Shown here: positions 37,460 to 48,100 of the stretch, piece by piece
How positions within the stretch are numbered: the first letter of the stretch is position 1
How the letters are laid out: every line of letters starts with the position of its first letter
Assembly (NCBI GenBank): GCA_964036275.1
Contig: OZ038435.1
Location: 28,377,521 to 28,441,520 of the forward strand
Reading direction: 5' to 3'
Source of the DNA: Litoditis marina
Lineage: Eukaryota > Nematoda > Chromadorea > Rhabditida > Rhabditidae
DNA length: 64,000 nt
Program-made: the position numbers and the translations under genes
Notes under the pieces: model-generated
What the model was told of the DNA's origin: nothing
Databases searched by the model: none
Seen by the model: only the letters and a program-made list of their open reading frames with translations

Positions 37460-39253
37460 AGAAAGGGTTGGGAAAAGTAACCTCCCACCCATAGTAGAAG
37501 TTCACCCGGTGAAGTCCATCAGGCTACACAGAGATAACTCCCACGGTGGGTAGAAGGTTTGGAAAAGGGGGTAAGCAAAAGAAAGGGTTGGGAAAAGTAA
37601 CCTCCCACCCATAGTAGAAGTTCACTCGGTGAAGTCCATCAGGCTACACAGAGATAACTCCTACGGTGGGTAGAAGGTTTGGAAAAGGGGGTAAGCAAAA
37701 GAAAGGGTTGGGAAAAGTAACCTCCCACCCATTGTAGAAGTTCACCTGGTGAAGACCGTCAGGCTACACAGAGATAACTCCCACGATGGGTAGAAGGTTT
37801 GGAAAAGGGGGTAAGCAAAAGAAAGGGTTGGGAAAAGTAACCTCCCACCCATAGTAGAAGTTCACTCGGTGAAGTCCATCAGGCTACACAGAGATAACTC
37901 CTACGGTGGGTAGAAGGTTTGGAAAAGGGGGTAAGCAAAAGAAAGGGTTGGGAAAAGTAACCTCCCACCCATTGTAGAAGTTCACCTGGTGAAGACCGTC
38001 AGGCTACACAAAGATAACTCCCACGGTGGGTAGAAGGTTTGGAAAGGGGTAACCGAAAGAAGGGGTTGGGAAAAGTAACCGAAAGAAAGGGTTGGGAAAA
38101 GTAACCTCCCACCCATAGTAAGAGTTCACCCGGTGAAGACCATCAGGCTACACAGAGATAACTCTCACGGTGGGTAGAAGGTTTGGAAAAGGGGTAAGCA
38201 AAAGAAAGGGTTGGGAAAAGTAACCTCCCACCCATAGTAGAAGTTCACCCGGTGAAGTCCATCAGGCTACACAGAGATAACTCCCACGGTGGGTAGAAGG
38301 TTTGGAAAAGGGGGTAAGCAAAAGAAAGGGTTGGGAAAAGTAACCTCCCACCCATAGTAGAAGTTCACCCGGTGAAGTCCATCAGGCTACACAGAGATAA
38401 CTCCCACGGTGGGTAGAAGGTTTGGAAAAAGGGTAACCGAAAGAAGGGGTTGGGAAAAGTAACCGAAAGAAAGGGTTGGGAAAAGTCACCTCCCACCCAT
38501 AGTAAGAGTTCACCCGGTGAAGACCATCAGGCTACACAGAGATAACTCTCACGGTGGGTAGAAGGTTTGGAAAAGGGGTAAGCAAAAGAAAGGGTTGGGA
38601 AAAGTAACCTCCCACCCATAGTAGAAGTTCACTCGGTGAAGTCCATCAGGCTACACAGAGATAACTCCTACGGTGGGTAGAAGGTTTGGAAAAGGGGGTA
38701 AGCAAAAGAAAGGGTTGGGAAAAGTAACCTCCCACCCATTGTAGAAGTTCACCTGGTGAAGACCGTCAGGCTACACAAAGATAACTCCCACGGTGGGTAG
38801 AAGGTTTGGAAAGGGGTAACCGAAAGAAGGGGTTGGGAAAAGTAACCGAAAGAAAGGGTTGGGAAAAGTAACCTCCCACCCATAGTAAGAGTTCACCCGG
38901 TGAAGACCATCAGGCTACACAGAGATAACTCTCACGGTGGGTAGAAGGTTTGGAAAAGGGGTAAGCAAAAGAAAGGGTTGGGAAAAGTAACCTCCCACCC
39001 ATAGTAGAAGTTCACCCGGTGAAGTCCATCAGGCTACACAGAGATAACTCCCACGGTGGGTAGAAGGTTTGGAAAAGGGGGTAAGCAAAAGAAAGGGTTG
39101 GGAAAAGTAACCTCCCACCCATAGTAGAAGTTCACCCGGTGAAGTCCATCAGGTTACACAGAGATAACTCCCACGGTGGGTAGAAGGTTTGGAAAAAGGG
39201 TAACCGAAAGAAGGGGTTGGGAAAAGTAACCGAAAGAAAGGGTTGGGAAAAGT
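37460..39253 (+). repeat. Segmental duplication, left copy (offset 5861 bp)
   Basis: This ~1.8 kb stretch recurs at about 43321-45114 with a constant offset of 5861 bp. Shared rare features include AGGTTACACAG (39151 and 45012) and the AAAGGGGTAACCGAAAG junction monomers (38041 and 43902). The copies diverge at AAGTCACCTCC against AAGTAACCTCC at the right end. Confidence 0.85.
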
Positions 39254-40407
39254 CACCTCCCACCCATAGTAAGAGTTCACCCGGTGAAGACCATCAGGCT
39301 ACACAGAGATAACTCTCACGGTGGGTAGAAGGTTTGGAAAAGGGGTAAGCAAAAGAAAGGGTTGGGAAAAGTAACCTCCCACCCATAGTAGAAGTTCACT
39401 CGGTGAAGACCGTCAGGCTACACAGAGATAACTCCCACGGTGGGTAGAAGGTTTGAAAAAGGAGTAAGCAAAAGAAAGGGTTGGGAAAAGTAACCTCCCA
39501 CCCATAGTAGAAGTTCACCCGGTGAAGTCCATCAGGCTACACAGAGATAACTCCCACGGTGGGTAGAAGGTTTGGAAAAGAAGTAAGCAACAGAAAGGGT
39601 TGGGAAAAGTAACCTCCCACCTATAGTAGAAGTTCACCCGGTGAAGTCCATCAGGCTACACAGAGATAACTCCCACGGTGGGTAGAAGGTTTGGAAAAGG
39701 AGTAAGCAAAAGAAAGGGTTGGTAAGAGTAACCTCCCACCCATAGTAGAAGTTCACCCGGTGAAGTCCATCAGGCTACACAGAGATAACTCCCACGGTGG
39801 GTAGAAGGTTTGAAGGGGGTAAGCAAAAGAAAGGTTGGGGAAAAGTAACCTCCCACCCATAGTAGAAGTTCACTCGGTGAAGTCCATCAGGCTACACAGA
39901 GATAACTCCCACGGTGGGTAGAAGGGTTGGAAAAGGGGTAAGCAAAAGAAAGGGTTGGGAAAAGTAACTTCCCACCCATAGTAGAAGTTCAGCCGGTGAG
40001 GTCCATCAGGCTACACAGAGATAACTCCCACGGTGGGTAGAAGGTTTGAAGAGGGTAAGCAGAAGAAAGGGTTGGGAAAAGTAACCTCCCACCCATAGTA
40101 GAAGTTCACCCGGTGAAGTCCATCAGGCTACACAGAGATAACTCCCACGGTGGGTAGAAGGTTTGGAAAAAGGGTAAGCAAAAGAAAGGGTTGGGAAAAG
40201 TAACCTCCCACCCATAGTAGAAGTTCACCCGGTGAAGTCCATCAGGCTACACAGAGATAACTCCCACGGTGGGTAGAAGGTTTGGAAAAGGGGGTATGCA
40301 ACAGAAAGGGTTGGGAAAAGTAACCTCCCACCCATAGTAGAAGTTCACCCGGTGAAGTCCATCAGGCTACACAGAGATAACTCCCACGGTGGGTAGAAGG
40401 TTTGGAA
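39170..40407 (+). repeat. Segmental duplication, left copy (offset ~2284 bp)
   Basis: Recurs at about 41454-42690. Markers include GGTTTGAAGAGGGTAAGC (40042 and 42325), AGCCGGTGAGGTCC and GAAAGGTTGGGGAAAAG. The offset shifts from 2284 to 2283 because of a 1 bp deletion (AAGTCATCAGG) near 41931. Transposon copy 2 lies between the two copies and not inside either. Confidence 0.8.
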
Positions 40408-40611
40408 AAAGGAGTAAGCAAAAGAAAGGGTTGGTAAAAGTAACCTCCCACCCATAGTAGAAGTTCACCCGGTGAAGTCCATCAGGCTACACAGAGATAA
40501 CTCCCACGGTGGGTAGAAGGTTTGAAGGGGGTAAGCAAAAGAAAGGTTGGGGAAAAGTAACCTCCCACCCATAGTAGAAGTTCACTCGGTGAAGTCCATC
40601 AGGCTACACAG

Positions 40612-41203
40612 TAGGGTTGTTAATCGAGTTGAAAATTTCGAGTTTTTCGAGTTTCGAGTTTTTCGAGTTTTCAAAAATTCGAGTTTTTCGAGTTTCGAGT
40701 TTTTCGAGTTTTCGAAAATTCGAGTTTTTCGAGTTTCGAGTTTTTCGAGTTTCAGAAAATTCGAGTTTTTCGAGTTTCGAGTTTTTCGAGTTTTCGAAAT
40801 TTCGAGTTTTTCGAGTTTCGAGTTTTTCGAGTTCTGAAATTTTCGAGTTTTTCGAGTTTCGAGTTGAACTCAGAACTCGAAATTTCGAGTTTTTCGAGTT
40901 TTTTTGTTGAAAATTTCGAGTTTTTCGAGTTTCAATCTCAAAAAATTCGAGTTTTTCGAGTTTCGAGTTTTTCGAGTTTCAGAAAATTCGAGTTTTTCGA
41001 GTTTCGAGTTTTTCGAGTTTTCGAAATTTCGAGTTTTTCGAGTTTCGAGTTTTTCGAGTTTTCGAAATTTCGAGTTTTTCGAGTTTCGAGTTTTTCGAGT
41101 TTTCGAAATTTCGAGTTTTTCGAGTTTCGAGTTGAACTCGAAACTCGAAATTTCGAGTTTATTTCGAGTTTTTCGAGTTCGAGTTTATTTTTTAACAACC
41201 CTA
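40612..41203. mobile_element. Non-autonomous hAT-like transposon copy 2 (592 bp)
   Basis: Terminal inverted repeats TAGGGTTGTTAA (40612-40623) and TTAACAACCCTA (41192-41203) match copy 1 exactly. The element is flanked by a perfect 8 bp target duplication, CTACACAG, at 40604-40611 and 41204-41211; uninterrupted monomers have this sequence once. An 8 bp duplication fitting the nTnnnnAn pattern and termini fitting YARNG are known hAT features, so I assign it to hAT as an inference. The interior is almost wholly a minisatellite read as CGAGTTTTTCGAGTTTCGAG on the plus strand, the reverse of most of copy 1, so the two may be inserted in opposite orientations. No transposase. Confidence 0.9.
40665..41150 (+). 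repeat. ~41 bp TCGAGTTT minisatellite inside transposon 2
   Basis: Units of about 41 bp begin AAAATTCGAG or AAATTTCGAG and contain four TCGAG boxes spaced by TTT or TTTTT. Unit ends vary (TTTTCG, TTTCAG, TTCTG). The central part near 40860-40940 is irregular. The palindromic TCGA core and its short period make every frame read as Phe, Glu, Arg, Val and Ser strings, which are not genuine proteins. Confidence 0.85.
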
Positions 41204-41211
41204 CTACACAG

Positions 41212-43320
41212 AGATAACTCCCACGGTGGGTAGAAGGTTTGGAAAAGGAGTAAGCAAAAGAAAGGGTTGGTAAAAGTAACCTCCCACCCATAGTAGAAGT
41301 TCACCCGGTGAAGTCCATCAGGCTACACAGAGATAACTCCCACGGTGGGTAGAAGGTTTGAAGGGGGTAAGCAAAAGAAAGGTTGGGGAAAAGTAACCCC
41401 CCACCCATAGTAGAAGTTCACCCGGTGAAGTCCATCAGGCTACAGAGATAACTCCCACGGTGGGTAGAAGGTTTGGAAAAAGGGTAACCGAAAGAAGGGG
41501 TTGGGAAAAGTAACCGAAAGAAAGGGTTGGGAAAAGTCACCTCCCACCCATAGTAAGAGTTCACCCGGTGAAGACCATCAGGCTACACAGAGATAACTCT
41601 CACGGTGGGTAGAAGGTTTGGAAAAGGGGTAAGCAAAAGAAAGGGTTGGGAAAAGTAACCTCCCACCCATAGTAGAAGTTCACTCGGTGAAGACCGTCAG
41701 GCTACACAGAGATAACTCCCACGGTGGGTAGAAGGTTTGAAAAAGGAGTAAGCAAAAGAAAGGGTTGGGAAAAGTAACCTCCCACCCATAGTAGAAGTTC
41801 ACCCGGTGAAGTCCATCAGGCTACACAGAGATAACTCCCACGGTGGGTAGAAGGTTTGGAAAAGAAGTAAGCAACAGAAAGGGTTGGGAAAAGTAACCTC
41901 CCACCTATAGTAGAAGTTCACCCGGTGAAGTCATCAGGCTACACAGAGATAACTCCCACGGTGGGTAGAAGGTTTGGAAAAGGAGTAAGCAAAAGAAAGG
42001 GTTGGTAAAAGTAACCTCCCACCCATAGTAGAAGTTCACCCGGTGAAGTCCATCAGGCTACACAGAGATAACTCCCACGGTGGGTAGAAGGTTTGAAGGG
42101 GGTAAGCAAAAGAAAGGTTGGGGAAAAGTAACCTCCCACCCATAGTAGAAGTTCACTCGGTGAAGTCCATCAGGCTACACAGAGATAACTCCCACGGTGG
42201 GTAGAAGGGTTGGAAAAGGGGTAAGCAAAAGAAAGGGTTGGGAAAAGTAACTTCCCACCCATAGTAGAAGTTCAGCCGGTGAGGTCCATCAGGCTACACA
42301 GAGATAACTCCCACGGTGGGTAGAAGGTTTGAAGAGGGTAAGCAGAAGAAAGGGTTGGGAAAAGTAACCTCCCACCCATAGTAGAAGTTCACCCGGTGAA
42401 GTCCATCAGGCTACACAGAGATAACTCCCACGGTGGGTAGAAGGTTTGGAAAAAGGGTAAGCAAAAGAAAGGGTTGGGAAAAGTAACCTCCCACCCATAG
42501 TAGAAGTTCACCCGGTGAAGTCCATCAGGCTACACAGAGATAACTCCCACGGTGGGTAGAAGGTTTGGAAAAGGGGGTATGCAACAGAAAGGGTTGGGAA
42601 AAGTAACCTCCCACCCATAGTAGAAGTTCACCCGGTGAAGTCCATCAGGCTACACAGAGATAACTCCCACGGTGGGTAGAAGGTTTGGAAAAGGGGTAAG
42701 CGAAAGAAAGGGTCGGGAAAAGTAACCTCCCACCCATAGTAGAACTTCACCCGGTGAAGTCCATCAGGCTACACAGAGATAACTCCCACGGTGGGTAGAA
42801 GGTTTGGAAAAGGAGTAAGCAAAAGAAAGGGTTGGGAAAAGTAACCTCCCACCCATAGTAGAAGTTCACCCGGTGAAGTCCATCAGGCTACAGAGATAAC
42901 TCCCACGGTGGGTAGAAGGTTTGGAGAATGGGTAAGCAAAAGAAAGGGTTGGGAAAAGTAACCTCCCACCCATAGTAGAAGTTCACCCGGTGAAGTCCAT
43001 CAGGCTACACAGAGATAACTCCCACGGTGGGTAGAAGGTTTGGAAAAGGGGTAAGCAAAAGAAAGGGTTGGGAAAAGTAACCGCCCACCCATAGTAGAAG
43101 TTCACCCGGTGAAGTCCATCAGGCTACACAGAGATAACTCCCACGATGGGTAGAAGGGTTGGAAAAGGGGTAAGCAAAAGAAAGGGTTGGGAAAAGTAAC
43201 CGAAAGACAGGGTTGGGAAAAGTAACCTCCCACCCATAGTAGAAGTTCACCCGGTGAAGTTCATCAGGCTACACAGAGATAACTCCCACGGTGGGTAGAA
43301 GGTTTGAAGGGGGTAAGCAA
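41212..43320 (+). repeat. Satellite segment right of transposon 2
   Basis: Begins with the rest of the monomer split by transposon 2. It then contains the right copy of the ~2284 bp offset duplication (about 41454-42690) and a few mixed monomers. One carries a small 3 bp loss (GGCTACAGAGATAAC near 41440 and 42890). I see no gene. Confidence 0.8.
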
Positions 43321-45114
43321 AGAAAGGGTTGGGAAAAGTAACCTCCCACCCATAGTAGAAGTTCACCCGGTGAAGTCCATCAGGCTACACAGAGATAACT
43401 CCCACGGTGGGTAGAAGGTTTGGAAAAGGGGGTAAGCAAAAGAAAGGGTTGGGAAAAGTAACCTCCCACCCATAGTAGAAGTTCACTCGGTGAAGTCCAT
43501 CAGGCTACACAGAGATAACTCCTACGGTGGGTAGAAGGTTTGGAAAAGGGGATAAGCAAAAGAAAGGGTTGGGAAAAGTAACCTCCCACCCATTGTAGAA
43601 GTTCACCTGGTGAAGACCGTCAGGCTACACAGAGATAACTCCCACGATGGGTAGAAGGTTTGGAAAAGGGGGTAAGCAAAAGAAAGGGTTGGGAAAAGTA
43701 ACCTCCCACCCATAGTAGAAGTTCACTCGGTGAAGTCCATCAGGCTACACAGAGATAACTCCTACGGTGGGTAGAAGGTTTGGAAAAGGGGGTAAACAAA
43801 AGAAAGGGTTGGGAAAAGTAACCTCCCACCCATTGTAGAAGTTCACCTGGTGAAGACCGTCAGGCTACACAAAGATAACTCCCACGGTGGGTAGAAGGTT
43901 TGGAAAGGGGTAACCGAAAGAAGGGGTTGGGAAAAGTAACCGAAAGAAAGGGTTGGGAAAAGTAACCTCCCACCCATAGTAAGAGTTCACCCGGTGAAGA
44001 CCATCAGGCTACACAGAGATAACTCTCACGGTGGGTAGAAGGTTTGGAAAAGGGGTAAGCAAAAGAAAGGGTTGGGAAAAGTAACCTCCCACCCATAGTA
44101 GAAGTTCACCCGGTGAAGTCCATCAGGCTACACAGAGATAACTCCCACGGTGGGTAGAAGGTTTGGAAAAGGGGGTAAGCAAAAGAAAGGGTTGGGAAAA
44201 GTAACCTCCCACCCATAGTAGAAGTTCACCCGGTGAAGTCCATCAGGCTACACAGAGATAACTCCCACGGTGGGTAGAAGGTTTGGAAAAAGGGTAACCG
44301 AAAGAAGGGGTTGGGAAAAGTAACCGAAAGAAAGGGTTGGGAAAAGTCACCTCCCACCCATAGTAAGAGTTCACCCGGTGAAGACCATCAGGCTACACAG
44401 AGATAACTCTCACGGTGGGTAGAAGGTTTGGAAAAGGGGTAAGCAAAAGAAAGGGTTGGGAAAAGTAACCTCCCACCCATAGTAGAAGTTCACTCGGTGA
44501 AGTCCATCAGGCTACACAGAGATAACTCCTACGGTGGGTAGAAGGTTTGGAAAAGGGGGTAAGCAAAAGAAAGGGTTGGGAAAAGTAACCTCCCACCCAT
44601 TGTAGAAGTTCACCTGGTGAAGACCGTCAGGCTACACAAAGATAACTCCCACGGTGGGTAGAAGGTTTGGAAAGGGGTAACCGAAAGAAGGGGTTGGGAA
44701 AAGTAACCGAAAGAAAGGGTTGGGAAAAGTAACCTCCCACCCATAGTAAGAGTTCACCCGGTGAAGACCATCAGGCTACACAGAGATAACTCTCACGGTG
44801 GGTAGAAGGTTTGGAAAAGGGGTAAGCAAAAGAAAGGGTTGGGAAAAGTAACCTCCCACCCATAGTAGAAGTTCACCCGGTGAAGTCCATCAGGCTACAC
44901 AGAGATAACTCCCACGGTGGGTAGAAGGTTTGGAAAAGGGGGTAAGCAAAAGAAAGGGTTGGGAAAAGTAACCTCCCACCCATAGTAGAAGTTCACCCGG
45001 TGAAGTCCATCAGGTTACACAGAGATAACTCCCACGGTGGGTAGAAGGTTTGGAAAAAGGGTAACCGAAAGAAGGGGTTGGGAAAAGTAACCGAAAGAAA
45101 GGGTTGGGAAAAGT
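43321..45114 (+). repeat. Segmental duplication, right copy (offset 5861 bp)
   Basis: Right partner of 37460-39253. It differs by few substitutions, for example GGGGATAAGC at 43549 for GGGGGTAAGC and GGTAAACAAAAG near 43792 for GGTAAGC. This implies that a ~1.8 kb block was copied as a unit over a distance of nearly 6 kb. Confidence 0.85.
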
Positions 45115-48100
45115 AACCTCCCACCCATAGTAGAAGTTCACTCGGTGAAGTCCATCAGGCTACACAGAGATAACTCCCACGGTGGGTAGAAGGTTTGGAA
45201 AAGAAGTAAGCAACAGAAAGGGTTGGGAAAAGTAACCTCCCACCCTTAGTAGAAGTTCACCCGGTGAAGACCGTCAGGCTACACAGAGATAACTCCCACG
45301 GTGGGTAGAAAGTTTGGAAAAGGGAGTAAGCAAGAGGAAGGGTTGGGAAAAGTAACCTCCCACCCATAGTAGAAGTTCACCCGGTGAAGTCCATCAGGCT
45401 ACACAGAGATCACTCCCACGGTGGGTAGAAGGGTTGGAAAAGGGGTAAGCAAAAGAAAGGGTTGGGAAAAGTAACCTCCCACCCATAGTAGAAGTTCACT
45501 CGGTGAAGTCCATCAGGCTACACAGAGATAACTCCCACGGTGGGTAGAAGGTTTGGAAAAGAAGTAAGCAACAGAAAGGGTTGGGAAAGGTAACCTCTCA
45601 CCCATAGTAGAAGTTAACCCGGTGAAGTCCATCAGGCTACACAGAGATAACTCCCACGGTGGGTAGAAGGCTTGGGAAAGGAGTAAGCAACAGAAAGGGT
45701 TGGGAAAGGTAACCTCTCACCCATAGTAGAAGTTAACCCGGTGAAGTCCATCAGGCTACACAGAGATAACTCCCACGGTGGGTAGAAGGTTTGGAAAAGG
45801 AGTAAGCAAAAGAAAGGGTTGGTAAAAGTAACCTCCCACCCATAGTAGAAGTTCACCCGGTGAAGTCCATCAGGCTACACAGAGATAACTCCCACGGTGG
45901 GTAGAAGGTTTGAAGGGGGTAAGCAAAAGAAAGGTTGGGGAAAAGTAACCTCCCACCCATAGTAGAAGTTCACCCGGTGAAGTCCATCAGGCTACACAGA
46001 GATCACTCCCACGGTGGGTAGAAGGGTTGGAAAAGGGGTAAGCAAAAGAAAGGGTTGGGAAAAGTAACCTCCCACCCATAGTAGAAGTTCACTCGGTGAA
46101 GTCCATCAGGCTACACAGAGATAACTCCCACGGTGGGTAGAAGGTTTGGAAAAGAAGTAAGCAACAGAAAGGGTTGGGAAAGGTAACCTCTCACCCATAG
46201 TAGAAGTTAACCCGGTGAAGTCCATCAGGCTACACAGAGATAACTCCCACGGTGGGTAGAAGGCTTGGGAAAGGAGTAAGCAACAGAAAGGGTTGGGAAA
46301 GGTAACCTCTCACTCCATAGTAGAAGTTAACCCGGTGAAGTCCATCAGGCTACACAGAGATAACTCCCACGGTGGGTAGAAGGTTTGGGAAAGGAGTAAG
46401 CAAAGGAAAGGGTTGGGAAAAGTAACCTCCCGCCCATAGTAGAAGTTCACCCGGTGAAGACCGTCAGGCTACACAGAGATAACTCCCACGGTGGGTAGAA
46501 AGTTTGGAAAAGGGAGTAAGCAAGAGGAAGGGTTGGGAAAAGTAACCTCTCACCCATAGTAGAAGTTCACCCGGTGAAGTCCATCAGGCTACACAGAGAT
46601 CACTCCCACGGTGGGTAGAAGGGTTGGAAAAGGGGTAAGCAAAAGAAAGGGTTGGGAAAAGTAACCTCCCACCCATAGTAGAAGTTCACTCGGTGAAGTC
46701 CATCAGGCTACACAGAGATAACTCCCACGGTGGGTAGAAGGTTTGGAAAAGGGAGTAAGCAAGAGGAAGGGTTGGGAAAAGTAACCTCTCACCCATAGTA
46801 GAAGTTCACCCGGTGAAGTCCATCAGGCTACACAGAGATCACTCCCACGGTGGGTAGAAGGGTTGGAAAAGGGGTAAGCAAAAGAAAGGGTTGGGAAAAG
46901 TAACCTCCCACCCATAGTAGAAGTTCACTCGGTGAAGTCCATCAGGCTACACAGAGATAACTCCCGCGGTGGGTAGAAAGTTTGGAAAAGGGAGTAAGCA
47001 AGAGGAAGGGTTGGGAAAAGTAACCTCCCACCCATAGTAGAAGTTCACCCGGTGAAGTCCATCAGGCTACACAGAGAACTCCCACGGTGGGTAGAAGGGT
47101 TGGAAAAGGGGTAAGCAAAAGAAAGGGTTGGGAAAAGTAACCTCCCACCCATAGTAGAAGTTAACCCGGTGAAGTCCATCAGGCTACACAGAGATCACTC
47201 CCACGGTGGGTAGAAGGGTTGGAAAAGGGGTAAGCAAAAGAAAGGGTTGGGAAAAGTAACCTCCCACCCATAGTAGAAGTTCACTCGGTGAAGTCCATCA
47301 GGCTACACAGAGATAACTCCCACGGTGGGTAGAAGGTTTGGAAAAGAAGTAAGCAACAGAAAGGGTTGGGAAAGGTAACCTCTCACCCATAGTAGAAGTT
47401 AACCCGGTGAAGTCCATCAGGCTACACAGAGATAACTCCCACGGTGGGTAGAAGGCTTGGGAAAGGAGTAAGCAACAGAAAGGGTTGGGAAAGGTAACCT
47501 CTCACCCATAGTAGAAGTTAACCCGGTGAAGTCCATCAGGCTACACAGAGATAACTCCCACGGTGGGTAGAAGGTTTGGGAAAGGAGTAAGCAAAGGAAA
47601 GGGTTGGGAAAAGTAACCTCCCGCCCATAGTAGAAGTTCATCCGGTGAAGACCGTCAGGCTACACAGAGATAACTCCCACGGTGGGTAGAAAGTTTGGAA
47701 AAGGGAGTAAGCAAGAGGAAGGGTTGGGAAAAGTAACCTCTCACCCATAGTAGAAGTTCACCCGGTGAAGTCCATCAGGCTACACAGAGATCACTCCCAC
47801 GGTGGGTAGAAGGGTTGGAAAAGGGGTAAGCAAAAGAAAGGGTTGGGAAAAGTAACCTCCCACCCATAGTAGAAGTTAACCCGGTGAAGTCCATCAGGCT
47901 ACACAGAGATCACTCCCACGGTGGGTAGAAGGGTTGGAAAAGGGGTAAGCAAAAGAAAGGGTTGGGAAAAGTAACCTCCCACCCATAGTAGAAGTTCACT
48001 CGGTGAAGTCCATCAGGCTACACAGAGATAACTCCCACGGTGGGTAGAAGGTTTGGAAAAGAAGTAAGCAACAGAAAGGGTTGGGAAAGGTAACCTCTCA

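Noticed and set aside
34124..41291. Frames of 66-145 codons across the two transposons, rich in Phe, Glu, Arg, Val and Ser
   Set aside because: Direct translation of the TCGAGTTT/CTCGAAA minisatellite. Several overlapping frames on both strands are open for the same compositional reason, with no transposase motif.
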